64,000 nt of DNA, taken from NCBI RefSeq assembly GCF_000473045.1, contig NZ_AXAY01000036.1, positions 1-64,000 of the forward strand, given 5' to 3'. The position numbers were made by a program, and so were the translations under genes. Below the pieces are notes generated by a model. The model saw nothing but the letters and a program-made list of their open reading frames with translations, ran no database searches and had not been told where the DNA came from. Below are positions 7,840 to 16,740 of the stretch, in pieces. Every line of letters starts with the position of its first letter. The stretch's first letter is position 1. This DNA is from Bradyrhizobium sp. WSM3983 (lineage in GTDB: Bacteria > Pseudomonadota > Alphaproteobacteria > Rhizobiales > Xanthobacteraceae).

Positions 7840-8862
7840 TCATTCCGATTTACCTGGAATGGACGAGAAGCCCGCCTGCTCATGTCCCGCGACTATTTCC
7901 GTCTCCGCAAGACCAAGCGGCGTCTGCGGACGACGGTTGACCCGCAGATCAAAAATGTCGAACCGGTTGTAGTGACCGACGATGTCATGCATCTGCTTCG
8001 GCTGGATGCAGCGCTCGAGGTCGATGTCGGCATAGACGATGCCTTCGTCATCGATCAGGGGATCCCCGACCACGCGGCCATCGGGACCGATGATGCCTGA
8101 GAATGCGCTCGACTTGCGCTGCAGGCGCGCCCGCGCATCGGGAACGACGCTCTCCATCGCCGCGATGATCTCCTCCGACACGGTCGAGCACGAGACGATC
8201 GTAAAGATCTTGCCTTCGAAGGAATGGGCAATCGCGCGCAACTTGATCGCCTCCGCCATATCGTAGTCGGGAGGTGCGACGGGAAGCGAGATGTAGCTGG
8301 CGACGTGCACGAGCTCACCCTGACCGAGCAGGGCAAAGCGCGCCAGCGTGTTGGTGTTCTCACCGCAGGCCAACCCGCCAAGACGCCCGATCTCGGTATC
8401 ATAGACACGCAGGCTCGAGCCGTCACCGCCGGTCCAGGTCAGCTTCTCTGCCCAGGTCGGCACCAGCTTGCGATGCTTGCCGAGCAGCGCGCCGTCCGGC
8501 CCAATAAAGACCAGCGTGTTGTAGATCGCGCCCAGCGACACCGGGCTGCGCTCGTTGACGCCGAGCACGACATGGCAGCCCGCATCGCGCGCCGCCTTCC
8601 TGACGATGTCGATCTCCGGACCCGGCACCAGCACCGATGCCTTGGCGAGCTTTTCGAACCACGCGCTGCCCGTGACGGGATCGGTGATCCAGTTCCAATA
8701 GGGATAGCCGGGAACGAACACCTCGGGGAACGCGACGAGCTTCGCGCCGTGGCCAGCGGCCTCACGGACCAGTGAAGCCGCCTTGTCGGCGGTCGCGCCC
8801 GGGTCGAGATATACAGGTGAGGCCTGGACGGCGGCGGCTCTAAAGCGAGGCAGCTTCAGCAT
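7840..8862 (-). CDS. Nitrilase (aryl/arylacetonitrile-type)
   Basis: A 340-aa carbon-nitrogen hydrolase with the full catalytic set: Glu47 in AFPEVFVPGYPYW, Lys132 in KHRKLVPTWAE and Cys166 in GGLACGENTN. Length and the GYPYW and HRKLVPT patterns point to a true nitrilase (nitrile to acid plus ammonia) and not to an amidase. It is the first gene of the leftward operon and is divergent from the ferredoxin oxidoreductase. In this setting it could turn a plant arylacetonitrile, for example indole-3-acetonitrile, into the acid that feeds the pathway. The substrate is inferred from context only. Confidence 0.92.
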   Translation of the reverse strand: MLKLPRFRAAAVQASPVYLDPGATADKAASLVREAAGHGAKLVAFPEVFVPGYPYWNWITDPVTGSAWFEKLAKASVLVPGPEIDIVRKAARDAGCHVVLGVNERSPVSLGAIYNTLVFIGPDGALLGKHRKLVPTWAEKLTWTGGDGSSLRVYDTEIGRLGGLACGENTNTLARFALLGQGELVHVASYISLPVAPPDYDMAEAIKLRAIAHSFEGKIFTIVSCSTVSEEIIAAMESVVPDARARLQRKSSAFSGIIGPDGRVVGDPLIDDEGIVYADIDLERCIQPKQMHDIVGHYNRFDIFDLRVNRRPQTPLGLAETEIVAGHEQAGFSSIPGKSE

Positions 8863-8921
8863 TGGCCCTACCCTGTCGCTGGCTCATGATCCGCGCTTTC
8901 GGAGCAAGGCCCCGGAGGCGT

Positions 8922-8976
8922 GATAGCATGGGCGCGGCGTTGACTTACTTTATATGTAAACGTATGCTATCGCATA
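8922..8976 (+). promoter_or_regulatory. Sigma-70 promoter with inverted-repeat operator, oxidoreductase unit
   Basis: TTGACT (8940-8945) and TATGCT (8963-8968) are separated by exactly 17 nt, a near-consensus sigma-70 promoter reading towards the oxidoreductase ATG at 8992. Two inverted repeats surround it. GATAGCAT (8922-8929) pairs with ATGCTATC (8964-8971), flanking the promoter. TATGCTATCGCATA (8963-8976) is a compact palindrome on top of the -10 box. The placement suits repression by blocking polymerase, probably by one of the two MarR proteins encoded downstream. It sits between divergent units, so the same site could control the nitrilase operon. Confidence 0.65.
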
Positions 8977-8991
8977 TTTCTGGAGGGTGCA

Positions 8992-11151
8992 ATGGCTGAA
9001 CGGTCTTTTGCTCGCGAGGTCGAGGATCTCCGGCTCGGTGATGGCGACACGTTCCGCGGCGAAGGCATCCTCGCCATCACGAAAGCGCTGCTGCAATCGG
9101 GGGTCGCCTATGTTGGCGGCTATCAGGGCTCGCCGATCTCGCACCTGATGGACGTGCTTGCGGATGCCAAGGACGTGCTCGACGATCTCGGCGTCGTGTT
9201 CCAGAGCTCGGCCAACGAGGCCGCGGCCGCCGCCATGCTGTCGGCCTCGGTGATGTACCCGCTGCGCGGCGCGGTGGCCTGGAAGTCCACGGTCGGCACC
9301 AACGTCGCCTCCGATGCGCTCGCCAACCTCGCCTCGGGCGGCGTCACCGGCGGTACCATGATCATCGTCGGCGAGGACTATGGCGAAGGCTCCTCGATCA
9401 TGCAGGAGCGGACCCACGCCTTTGCGATGAAGTCGCAGATGTGGCTGCTCGACCCGCGCCCCGACCATGAACGCATCGTCAGTTTGATCGAGAAGGGTTT
9501 TGAGCTCTCGGAAGTCTCGAACACCCCTGTCATGCTCGAGGTCCGCGTTCGTGCCTGCCACATGCATGGAAGCTTTGCCTGCAAGGACAATGTCAGGCCG
9601 GCGCACACCATCAAGGACGCGCTGAACAATCCCAAGCGCGACCTCAATCGCATCGTGCTGCCGCCGGCGGCCTATGAGCACGAGCAGGAGAAGATCAAGA
9701 CCCGCATGCCGGCTGCGATCGGCTTCGTCCGCGACAACAAGCTGAACGAATGGATGGGACCGAAGCAGGGCAAGGTCGGCATCATCATGCAGGGCGGCAT
9801 GTACAACAACGTGATCCGCGCGCTGCAATATCTCGGGCTGTCGGACGCCTATGGCAACACGCAGGTTGCGCTCTACGTCATGAACGTCACCTACCCCGTG
9901 ATCGACACGGAGGTTGCCGAGTTCTGCCTCGACAAGGAGGCCGTGCTGATCGTCGAAGAGGGACAGCCGGAATATCTGGAGCAGGCGATCAACACCGTGC
10001 TGCGCCGCAAGGACATCCGGGCGCGCATCCATGGCAAGGACGTGCTGCCGATGGGCGGCGACTACACCGCACAGGTCCTGCTCGGCGGCGTCAGGGAATT
10101 CCTGGAGAAGACCGAGCCGCGGCTGCTCGGCAACCGGCCGCCCGCGCCGGATGCCGCGCCCGTGCTCAATCATCCCGCCGTCGAAAAGCTCAAGCAGGTC
10201 GTGCCGGCGCGCCCGCCCGGGCTCTGCACCGGCTGCCCGGAGCGGCCGATCTTCGCCGCCATGAAGCTCGTCGAGGAGGAGCTCGGCCAGCACCATGTCT
10301 CGGCCGACATCGGCTGCCATCTGTTCTCGATCCTGCCGCCCTTCAACATCGGCGCGACGACCATGGGTTTCGGCCTGGGTCCGGCCTCGACCTCGGCCTT
10401 CAACGTCAAGGCCGACAAGCGCTCGATCGCGGTGATGGGCGATGGCGGCTTCTGGCACAACGGGCTGACCAGCGGCATCGGCAATGCCGTCTTCAACAAG
10501 CATGACGGCGTCTTCGTCATCGTCGACAATTACTACACCTCCGCGACCGGCGGCCAGGACATCCTGTCCTCGCGCGCAACCAACAAGCGGCGCAAGACCA
10601 ACAATTCGATCGTGCAGGCGGTGAAGGGTATCGGCGGCCAATGGGTCCGCCAGCTCGACCGCACCTATGACGTCGGCAAGATGCGCGACACGCTGAAGGA
10701 GGCGCTGACCACGAAGGAGGAAGGTCCCAAGGTCATCGTCGCTTCGTCCGAATGCATGCTGAACAAACAGCGCCGCGTGAAGCCGCAGATCAACAAGGCG
10801 ATCAAGGACGGCGTGCGCACCGTCAAGGAGCGTTTCGGCGTCGACGAGGACGTGTGCACGGGCGACCATGCCTGCATCCGGCTCTCCGGCTGCCCGTCGC
10901 TCTCCGTGAAACAGCTCGACGATCCGCTGCGCGACGATCCGGTCGCGGCGATCGACAATTCCTGCGTCGGCTGCGGCAATTGCGGCGAGGTTGCCGAAGC
11001 TGCCGTGCTCTGCCCCTCCTTCTATCGCGCAGACGTCATCCACAATCCAAGCCGATGGGACAAGTTCAAGTCTGAGGTCGCGATGTCCGTGATCGGCTGG
11101 CTGCAACGGCGGCGCGACCGCCGGCGTCCAGCGCTCGAGGCGCTGGCATGA
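8992..11151 (+). CDS. Indolepyruvate/arylglyoxylate ferredoxin oxidoreductase, alpha (TPP) subunit
   Basis: A 719-aa IorA-type protein. The N-terminal pyrimidine-binding part has GVAYVGGYQGSPISHLMD. The central part has LCTGCPERPIFAAM. The thiamine-diphosphate motif runs from MGDGGFWHNGL to VFVIVDNYYT. The C-terminus carries the Fe-S cysteines CTGDHACIRLSGCP and CVGCGNCGEV...LCP. The family oxidatively decarboxylates aryl 2-oxoacids to acyl-CoA, passing electrons to ferredoxin. It overlaps the beta-subunit gene by 4 nt (ATGA). Best known in archaea and anaerobes, but aerobic proteobacteria also carry it in aromatic clusters. Possible substrates are an arylpyruvate or an arylglyoxylate such as 2-aminophenylglyoxylate from isatin. 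Confidence 0.9.
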   Translation: MAERSFAREVEDLRLGDGDTFRGEGILAITKALLQSGVAYVGGYQGSPISHLMDVLADAKDVLDDLGVVFQSSANEAAAAAMLSASVMYPLRGAVAWKSTVGTNVASDALANLASGGVTGGTMIIVGEDYGEGSSIMQERTHAFAMKSQMWLLDPRPDHERIVSLIEKGFELSEVSNTPVMLEVRVRACHMHGSFACKDNVRPAHTIKDALNNPKRDLNRIVLPPAAYEHEQEKIKTRMPAAIGFVRDNKLNEWMGPKQGKVGIIMQGGMYNNVIRALQYLGLSDAYGNTQVALYVMNVTYPVIDTEVAEFCLDKEAVLIVEEGQPEYLEQAINTVLRRKDIRARIHGKDVLPMGGDYTAQVLLGGVREFLEKTEPRLLGNRPPAPDAAPVLNHPAVEKLKQVVPARPPGLCTGCPERPIFAAMKLVEEELGQHHVSADIGCHLFSILPPFNIGATTMGFGLGPASTSAFNVKADKRSIAVMGDGGFWHNGLTSGIGNAVFNKHDGVFVIVDNYYTSATGGQDILSSRATNKRRKTNNSIVQAVKGIGGQWVRQLDRTYDVGKMRDTLKEALTTKEEGPKVIVASSECMLNKQRRVKPQINKAIKDGVRTVKERFGVDEDVCTGDHACIRLSGCPSLSVKQLDDPLRDDPVAAIDNSCVGCGNCGEVAEAAVLCPSFYRADVIHNPSRWDKFKSEVAMSVIGWLQRRRDRRRPALEALA

Positions 11152-12713
11152 GAGACGAGACGGTACGGCAGGCCCTGCCGGCTGCGGGCGATGCAACCGA
11201 GCGGCCGATCTCGATCGCGATCGTCGCGATGGGCGGCCAGGGCGGCGGCGTCCTCACCGACTGGATCGTGCAGCTCGCCGAGAACCACGGCTGGGCCGCG
11301 CAATCGACCTCGGTGCCCGGCGTCGCCCAGCGCACCGGCGCCACCATCTACTACATCGAGGCGATGCCGCTGCTTGACGGCCGCAAGCCGATCCTGTCGT
11401 TGATGCCGACACCCGGCGACGTCGACGTGGTGATGGCCGCGGAATTCATGGAGGCCGGACGCTCGATCCTTCGCGGCCTCGTGACGCCGGAGCGGACGAC
11501 GCTGATCGCGTCCAATCACCGCTCGTTTGCGATCGGCGAGAAGATCGCGCCGGGCAACGGCATTGCCGATCAGGGCGCGGTGACGGGTGCGATCGGCATT
11601 GCCGCCAAGACCGAGATCATCTTCGATTTGAACGCGTTGGCGATCGCGCATGGCAGCGTCATCTCGGCGGCGATGTTCGGTGCGCTGGCGGGAGCCGACG
11701 TGCTGCCGTTCAGCCGCGAGAGCTATCTCGACGTGATCCGTGCCGGTGGCAAGGGCGCAAAAGCCAGCATCGAGACCTTTGACGCCGCCTTTGACCGCGT
11801 CAAGACCGGGGCCGCGGACATTGCGGCACCAATCCAGCCGGCGCAGGCCAGCACAACGCCCGCCCCCGCGCCGCTCGATCCGCGGCTCAGCGGGCTTGTC
11901 GCGCGGATCACGCGGGAATTGCCCGAGCCCGCGCAGGCGATGGCGCGTGCTGGCTTGAGAAAGGTGGTCGATTTCCAGGACGTCGCCTATGGCAGCGAGT
12001 ATCTCGACATCCTCGGCAAGCTGCACGTGGCCGACAAGAATTCCGGTGGCGCCGACAAGGGCTACGCATTCACGCAGGCCGCTGCAAAACATCTCGCCAA
12101 CGCGATGAGCTATGACGACGTCATCCGCGTTGCCGACCTCAAGACCCGCAGCAGTCGTCGCACGCGGATCGAGAGCGAGCTGGAGCTGTCGCAAGACCAG
12201 GTGCTGCACACCACCGAGTTCATGCATCCGCGCATCGAAGAGGTCATGGGCATGCTGCCGGCGAGCTTCGGACGCTGGCTTGGCGCGAAGCCGCGTCTGC
12301 TCGGCTGGCTCGATCGCCGCGTCAACAAAGGACGCCGGGTGCGGACCTATTCGCTGCCCTGGTTCCTCGCGCTCTATGTGGTGGGCGGGCTGCGCGGCCT
12401 GCGCCGCCGCTCGCTGCGTCATGCGGTCGAGACCGATCATCGGGACCACTGGCTCAAGGATGCGATGGATGCCGTCGGCATCAACTACCAGCTCGGCGTC
12501 GAAATCCTGCAATGCCGCCGGATGGTGAAAGGCTATTCTGATACCCACAGCCGCGGACTGTCGAAGTTCGACAAAACGCTGGCCGCGATCAAGCTGGTGG
12601 AACAGCGCGAGGATGCCGCCGACTGGGCACGGCGGCTGCGGGAGGTGGCGCTGAAGGACGGCCCGGGCAAGGAGCTCGACGGCGTGATCCAGACCATCAA
12701 GAGTTTTGTATGA
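11148..12713 (+). CDS. Indolepyruvate ferredoxin oxidoreductase, beta subunit, with C-terminal extension
   Basis: A 521-aa protein. Residues about 18-210 form the gamma/beta-type POR domain (AIVAMGGQGGGVLTDWIV, SVPGVAQRTGATIYYIE), as in IorB, which is typically near 200 aa alone. The remaining 300 aa, containing GSEYLDILGKLH, EEVMGMLPASFGRWLG and LRHAVETDHRDHW, form the DUF6537-like extension seen in fused proteobacterial forms. It is coupled to the alpha subunit by ATGA overlap. Together they should form the cytoplasmic 2-oxoacid:ferredoxin oxidoreductase. Confidence 0.88.
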   Translation: MRDETVRQALPAAGDATERPISIAIVAMGGQGGGVLTDWIVQLAENHGWAAQSTSVPGVAQRTGATIYYIEAMPLLDGRKPILSLMPTPGDVDVVMAAEFMEAGRSILRGLVTPERTTLIASNHRSFAIGEKIAPGNGIADQGAVTGAIGIAAKTEIIFDLNALAIAHGSVISAAMFGALAGADVLPFSRESYLDVIRAGGKGAKASIETFDAAFDRVKTGAADIAAPIQPAQASTTPAPAPLDPRLSGLVARITRELPEPAQAMARAGLRKVVDFQDVAYGSEYLDILGKLHVADKNSGGADKGYAFTQAAAKHLANAMSYDDVIRVADLKTRSSRRTRIESELELSQDQVLHTTEFMHPRIEEVMGMLPASFGRWLGAKPRLLGWLDRRVNKGRRVRTYSLPWFLALYVVGGLRGLRRRSLRHAVETDHRDHWLKDAMDAVGINYQLGVEILQCRRMVKGYSDTHSRGLSKFDKTLAAIKLVEQREDAADWARRLREVALKDGPGKELDGVIQTIKSFV

Positions 12714-12861
12714 GGCCCCCGGCCGGCCGATGATTCGGTTGCCGCCCGGACTGAAGGACGCCAGAATCAGGCGGCTTGACTACGATTCTCATCTCGTTCA
12801 TCGGAGCGATACCCAGCGATAATCCCCCTCGACGCCACACCTCGTACCTGATGGTCATGCG

Positions 12862-13341
12862 ATGCCGGCAGCACTCAAAGAGAACATTGGTCCCGCCTAT
12901 GGGCAGATCGAAACCCGGCTCTGGCTTCAGTTGCTGTCCCTGCATGGCGAGATTTTCGCGTCGCTGAATGCGGTGCTGGGCGCGGAGTTCGGGCTGTCGC
13001 TGGCGAAGTTCGATGTGCTGGCCCAGCTCGATCGCACCCGGGACGGCCTCGCGCTCGGACAATTATCGCAGAACCTGAAAGTCTCCGGCGGCAACGTCTC
13101 GGGGCTGGTGCAGCGCCTTCTCGCCGACGACCTCATCAGCAAGGAAATGTCGAGCGAGGACCGGCGATCGTTCATCGTGCGCCTGACGCCCAAGGGTGAA
13201 GCGCTGTTCCGGAAGGCTGCCGACGTCCACAAGAAGCATCTCAGCAAGCGGCTGGAAAACATTCCGGCCCGGGAGCTGGACACCGCATTGTCGGTGCTGC
13301 GTTCCCTCTCCTTGAAGATTCGTCCCGAAAACAAGAAGTAA
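12862..13341 (+). CDS. MarR-family transcriptional regulator 1
   Basis: A 159-aa winged-helix regulator with the MarR layout: a first helix (YGQIETRLWLQLLSLHGEI), DNA-recognition segment LGQLSQNLKVSGGNVSGLVQRL, and wing DLISKEMSSEDRRSFIVRLT. MarR proteins are dimeric repressors released by small aromatic ligands. The gene is 148 nt downstream of the oxidoreductase beta subunit and 14 nt before a second MarR gene. It probably senses the pathway substrate and acts at the TATG-N6-CATA elements. The binding site and ligand are inferred. Confidence 0.9.
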   Translation: MPAALKENIGPAYGQIETRLWLQLLSLHGEIFASLNAVLGAEFGLSLAKFDVLAQLDRTRDGLALGQLSQNLKVSGGNVSGLVQRLLADDLISKEMSSEDRRSFIVRLTPKGEALFRKAADVHKKHLSKRLENIPARELDTALSVLRSLSLKIRPENKK

Positions 13342-13355
13342 AGTCGCAAAAGACA

Positions 13356-13838
13356 ATGGCCAAAGATTCCAGGAGCAGGTGGAAATCGGGTCCGCCCCGG
13401 ACCAGGGACCAGCTGCAAGGCTACATTCCGTATCTGTTCAACCGGCTCGCCAATCGCTGGAACCTGGACCAGAACCGCGATCTCACCGAGCACGGCATCA
13501 ACAATGTCGTGTTTCGAACCTTGTCGGTGCTGTTCATCTACAAGAGCCTGACCGTCAATGAGATCGCCGTTCTCGCCGTCACCGAGCAATCGACCGCGAG
13601 CCGCATGGTCGAATCCATGGTGTCGTCGGGCCTCGTGATGCGCGAGATCGCGGAGGAAGACCAGCGGCGCCGGGTGGTGGCGCTGACGGCGGATGGCGAA
13701 GGGCTGCTGCGCAAGATCTGGCCGATCATGGTCACCAATTACGACCGGCTGATCGCGGGCATCGACCCCGACGAGATCGAAATCTGCGCCCGCGTGTTGG
13801 CGAAGATGGTCGACAACATCAGGCAGAACCAGATCTAG
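13356..13838 (+). CDS. MarR-family transcriptional regulator 2
   Basis: A 160-aa MarR protein with little resemblance to its neighbour beyond the fold. It has RDQLQGYIPYLFNRLANRW at the dimerisation helix, VNEIAVLAVTEQSTASRMVESM as recognition helix and MREIAEEDQRRRVVALT as wing. Two different MarR regulators in one catabolic locus suggest separate ligands or targets, for example pathway substrate and intermediate. The gene ends just before a strong hairpin, so it closes the rightward unit. Confidence 0.9.
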   Translation: MAKDSRSRWKSGPPRTRDQLQGYIPYLFNRLANRWNLDQNRDLTEHGINNVVFRTLSVLFIYKSLTVNEIAVLAVTEQSTASRMVESMVSSGLVMREIAEEDQRRRVVALTADGEGLLRKIWPIMVTNYDRLIAGIDPDEIEICARVLAKMVDNIRQNQI

Positions 13839-13851
13839 CTCTGTTTGTTTG

Positions 13852-13900
13852 GAGCATGATCTCTTCGGAAAACCGCTTCACACCTTTCCGGATCATGCTC
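13852..13900. terminator. Bidirectional hairpin, Bradyrhizobium-type palindromic repeat
   Basis: GAGCATGATC (13852-13861) pairs perfectly with GATCATGCTC (13891-13900), and the inner CGGAAA pairs with TTTCCG, giving a long imperfect stem. Sequences of this type recur between genes in Bradyrhizobium and Rhodopseudomonas genomes. It separates the convergent MarR 2 and SDR genes and ends on the last base of the SDR stop codon, so it can serve both as terminator or as an mRNA-stabilising stem. Whether it is mobile is not shown by one copy. Confidence 0.65.
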
Positions 13901-14628
13901 TATGGACCAAGACCGACGAGGCTGGTGCCGCCGCAGACATAGAGCACCTGGCCGGTGACGAAATCGGAGCGCTCATCGAGGAAGAACTCGATCGCGTGGG
14001 CGACGTCCTCGCGCGAGCCGAGCCGGCCGACGGGCACGTTGCGCGCCATCCGCTCCTGCTGCTCCGAGCCCTTCGGGATGATGCCCCAGAAATTGTCGGT
14101 GAGGATCGGCCCTGGCGCGACGACGTTCACGGTGATGCCGCTGGCGGCAAGCTCCAGCGCCCAGGTCCGGGCCATGCCGTGCACGCCGGCCTTGGTGGCC
14201 GAATAGGCCGAACGCGTCGCCGCGCCCATCGCTGCGCGCGAGGAGACGAACACCACGCGGCCGAACCGGCGCGCGCGCATCCCCTCCATCGCAGCCTGGG
14301 TCAGCAGCATCGGCGCGCCGAGATGCAGCTGCGCCAGCGTCAGGATGTCTTCGGGCTTAGCGTTCTCCAGCAGGTTCGGCAGAATGATTCCGGCATTGTG
14401 CACGAGGCGATCGACGGCGTGATCCCTGCAAATCTCCTGCGCGATCGCGCGCGTCTGTTCGATGTCGGTGAGGTCGGCGCAATAGGCGGCGAGCAGATCA
14501 TGGGTCCAGCCCGGCTTCTCCAGCCCGACCGAGACGACGCGCTGACCCTTCTCGACGAGCCTCCTGGCGAGCGCTTCCCCGATTCCCGAATTTCCGCCGG
14601 TGACGAGTGTGGTGCGGATCGCGCTCAT
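13900..14628 (-). CDS. Short-chain dehydrogenase/reductase (classical SDR)
   Basis: A 242-aa NAD(P)-dependent oxidoreductase. It has the cofactor motif TGGNSGIGEA near residues 10-19, a VHNAG motif, the active-site Ser in VFVSSRAAM, and catalytic YSATK. The C-terminal GQVLYVCGG is typical of classical SDRs. It is the last gene of the Rieske-ligase unit, 11 nt after the ligase. It probably oxidises a hydroxylated or dihydrodiol-like intermediate formed by the Rieske oxygenase, or a hydroxyacyl-CoA. The exact step is unknown. Confidence 0.88.
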   Translation of the reverse strand: MSAIRTTLVTGGNSGIGEALARRLVEKGQRVVSVGLEKPGWTHDLLAAYCADLTDIEQTRAIAQEICRDHAVDRLVHNAGIILPNLLENAKPEDILTLAQLHLGAPMLLTQAAMEGMRARRFGRVVFVSSRAAMGAATRSAYSATKAGVHGMARTWALELAASGITVNVVAPGPILTDNFWGIIPKGSEQQERMARNVPVGRLGSREDVAHAIEFFLDERSDFVTGQVLYVCGGTSLVGLGP

Positions 14629-14639
14629 GACCGATGCCC

Positions 14640-16256
14640 TCAGACCTGCCGCCGCTTGAGGTCGCGCAGGTCAAAGAATGCGCCCTCGCCCATCAGCTTC
14701 GCCACATAATCCTTGAGCCCGCCGCGCTGGATCTTTTCCGTTGCGGTCAGCGGCAGGCTGTCGACGAAGCAGATCCAGCCCGGCGCCTTGTAATAGGCCA
14801 TCTGCTCCAGGCTCCACCGCACGATGTCCTCGGCAAGCTGCCGATCGGCGCCGGCCTGCCCGGCGATAATCACTGCCGCCACCTCGTCGCCGCGTACCCG
14901 ATCAGGCATCGCCGCAACCGCGGCCTGCCGGATTGCGGGATGGCGGTTGAGGACGGATTCAACCTCGACCGCGGCGATGTTCTCGCCGGAGCGGCGGATG
15001 ACGTTCTTCTTGCGGTCGACGAAATGCAAATCGCCATCGGCATCGCGCAAGACGATGTCGCCGGTGTGCAGCCAGCCACCTGCCCAGGCCTCATCGGTGG
15101 CTTGCGGATTCTTCAGATATTCGCGGAAGAAGCCGTAGCGCGGATCTACTCCCGCCCGCCGCACCAGCAGTTCGCCCGCCATGTCTACCGGCGCGTCATT
15201 GCCGCCCTCGTCGACGATGCGGATGTCGACCTCGGGCGCGGGCCGGCCGAAGCAGCTGGTGCCGATCTTGCGCGGCTCGACATTGGCGGCGATCACCCCG
15301 CCGCTGCCCGTCTCGGTCATCGCCCAGGCTTCGATCAGAGGAAAGCCGAACCGCTCTTCGAACGGCGCGTGCAGCAGCTTGTCCACGCCGGCGCCGAAGC
15401 CGAACCGCACGGTATGGGCCCTATCCTGCACTGCTTCAGGGGCGCTCATCAGCATCGACGGCATCACACCGAGGTAATGCAAGCAGGTGGCGCGGCTCTC
15501 GCGCACCGATCTCCACCAGCTACGCGGATGGAAGCGGTCGAGCATGGTCAGGCAGCCGCCGACCGACAGCATCGCCATCAGCGACACTGCCATCGCGTTC
15601 ATGTGGAACAGCGGCAGCGGCGTGATCATGCGCTCGCCCTCAGCCTTCAGCCCGCACAGCCCGCCGACGTCGCGATACCAGTTCCCGGAATGCAGGAAAT
15701 AGGTATTGGTCAGCACGCAGCCCTTGGGCTGCCCGGTGGTTCCCGACGTGTAGAGTAGCGCGCATTCGCTCGCGCCGTCGCCAGCCGTCGCAGCCAGCGC
15801 GCCGCCGAATGGCGGGGGGACCCCATCGCCATCCGTCACTACCGCAATGGCGCGGCCGGCCTGACGCGCCGCGGTCTCAACCTCGGTGCGCCGTTCGGCG
15901 AGGACGAAGGCCGCGTTCATCTCGGAATGGGAAATGATGTATTCGAGCTCGCTCATCCGCAAGTCCGGATTGATCGGCACGACCGAGACGCCGAGCGCGT
16001 TCAACGCGAACCACAGCTCGATGAACACCGGCCGGTTCTGGAGCAGCAGCCCGACCCGGTGGCCTTCGCCATAGCCCCTGCTCGCGAACGCCGACCGCCA
16101 GTGCTCGACTCGTTCGAGCATGGCGCGGTAGGGAATCTCGCCGGCCGCGATGCCATAAATATCTGCGGTTTCCGGCAGGACGTTGAGGAAGCCGGCATCG
16201 CCGCGGCGGAGGGCGGTTTCGCGAAAGCGTGCGTAAACGGTGGTCGCTGCGGTCAA
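14640..16256 (-). CDS. AMP-forming acyl/aryl-CoA ligase
   Basis: An adenylate-forming enzyme of about 538 aa. Motifs are LLYTSGTTGQPKGC (P-loop), GWLHTGDIVLRDADG, DRKKNVIRRSGENIA (hinge) and TATEKIQRGGL with the catalytic Lys. It activates a carboxylic acid to its CoA thioester through an acyl-AMP. The start is uncertain. I prefer the TTG at 16256, just after the beta-subunit stop, because upstream in-frame codons reach into that gene and read as its out-of-frame shadow; an ATG at 16298 is the alternative. With the Rieske oxygenase and SDR in one unit, it likely activates the oxygenated aryl acid. Confidence 0.85.
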   Translation of the reverse strand: MTAATTVYARFRETALRRGDAGFLNVLPETADIYGIAAGEIPYRAMLERVEHWRSAFASRGYGEGHRVGLLLQNRPVFIELWFALNALGVSVVPINPDLRMSELEYIISHSEMNAAFVLAERRTEVETAARQAGRAIAVVTDGDGVPPPFGGALAATAGDGASECALLYTSGTTGQPKGCVLTNTYFLHSGNWYRDVGGLCGLKAEGERMITPLPLFHMNAMAVSLMAMLSVGGCLTMLDRFHPRSWWRSVRESRATCLHYLGVMPSMLMSAPEAVQDRAHTVRFGFGAGVDKLLHAPFEERFGFPLIEAWAMTETGSGGVIAANVEPRKIGTSCFGRPAPEVDIRIVDEGGNDAPVDMAGELLVRRAGVDPRYGFFREYLKNPQATDEAWAGGWLHTGDIVLRDADGDLHFVDRKKNVIRRSGENIAAVEVESVLNRHPAIRQAAVAAMPDRVRGDEVAAVIIAGQAGADRQLAEDIVRWSLEQMAYYKAPGWICFVDSLPLTATEKIQRGGLKDYVAKLMGEGAFFDLRDLKRRQV

Positions 16257-16263
16257 GGCATTC

Positions 16264-16740
16264 TCACATGAAGAGCTGGATGTTGCCGAACGGCGCATCG
16301 AAATTGACGAGGTCAACGCGCTTGAGCCTGATCTTCAGGGCGTCGCCAACCTGGACGAGATCGTGCGAGGCCCATCCCGAGAAACGCTCCAGCACGTCGC
16401 CGCGCGTCTCGGTGTAGATGTAGGACGTCCTCGCCTTGAACATTCCGGCTGCCGGCTCGCACGTGACGATCAGCGGCGCCTGGAGCAGATGATGACAGCG
16501 GCTCTTCGGCTTCTGGCTGAAAGTCCGCTCGCCGGCGAGGCGCTCGACGCGTACTTTCAACAGCAGCAGGTCCTCGTACATCAGGGACGGCTGGAGCACC
16601 GGGTCCTGCTGCTGCCATTCCAGCGGCATCCAGTAGCGCCCTTCGGGATGAAACAGGTCGAGCCAGGCCTGCCACTGCATCGTATCGAGCAGATCGGCCT
16701 CGCGATAGATGAAGTCTGTGATGGTCTTCTCGGTGATCAT
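16264..16740 (-). CDS. Ring-hydroxylating dioxygenase, beta subunit
   Basis: A 158-aa SnoaL/NTF2-fold protein of the ring-hydroxylating beta family. It shows FIYREADLLDTMQWQAWLDLF, the pattern YWMPLEWQQQD, YEDLLLLKVRVERL and KSRCHHLLQAP. It stabilises the hexameric oxygenase and has no metal site. The ATG overlaps the alpha-subunit stop (ATGA), so alpha and beta are made in equal amounts. Confidence 0.92.
   Translation of the reverse strand: MITEKTITDFIYREADLLDTMQWQAWLDLFHPEGRYWMPLEWQQQDPVLQPSLMYEDLLLLKVRVERLAGERTFSQKPKSRCHHLLQAPLIVTCEPAAGMFKARTSYIYTETRGDVLERFSGWASHDLVQVGDALKIRLKRVDLVNFDAPFGNIQLFM

Noticed and set aside
8950..11196. A 748-aa leftward open frame opposite the oxidoreductase alpha subunit
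   Set aside because: It is a His/Asp/Val-rich antisense shadow caused by GC-rich third positions. The plus-strand frame carries TPP and Fe-S motifs.
11022..12548. A 508-aa leftward open frame opposite the oxidoreductase beta subunit
   Set aside because: It is an antisense shadow without domain patterns. The plus-strand gene is clear.
13852..13900. Treating the palindrome as a mobile element
   Set aside because: Only one copy is in the window and no target-site duplication or transposase is present. Terminator/repeat is the safer call.
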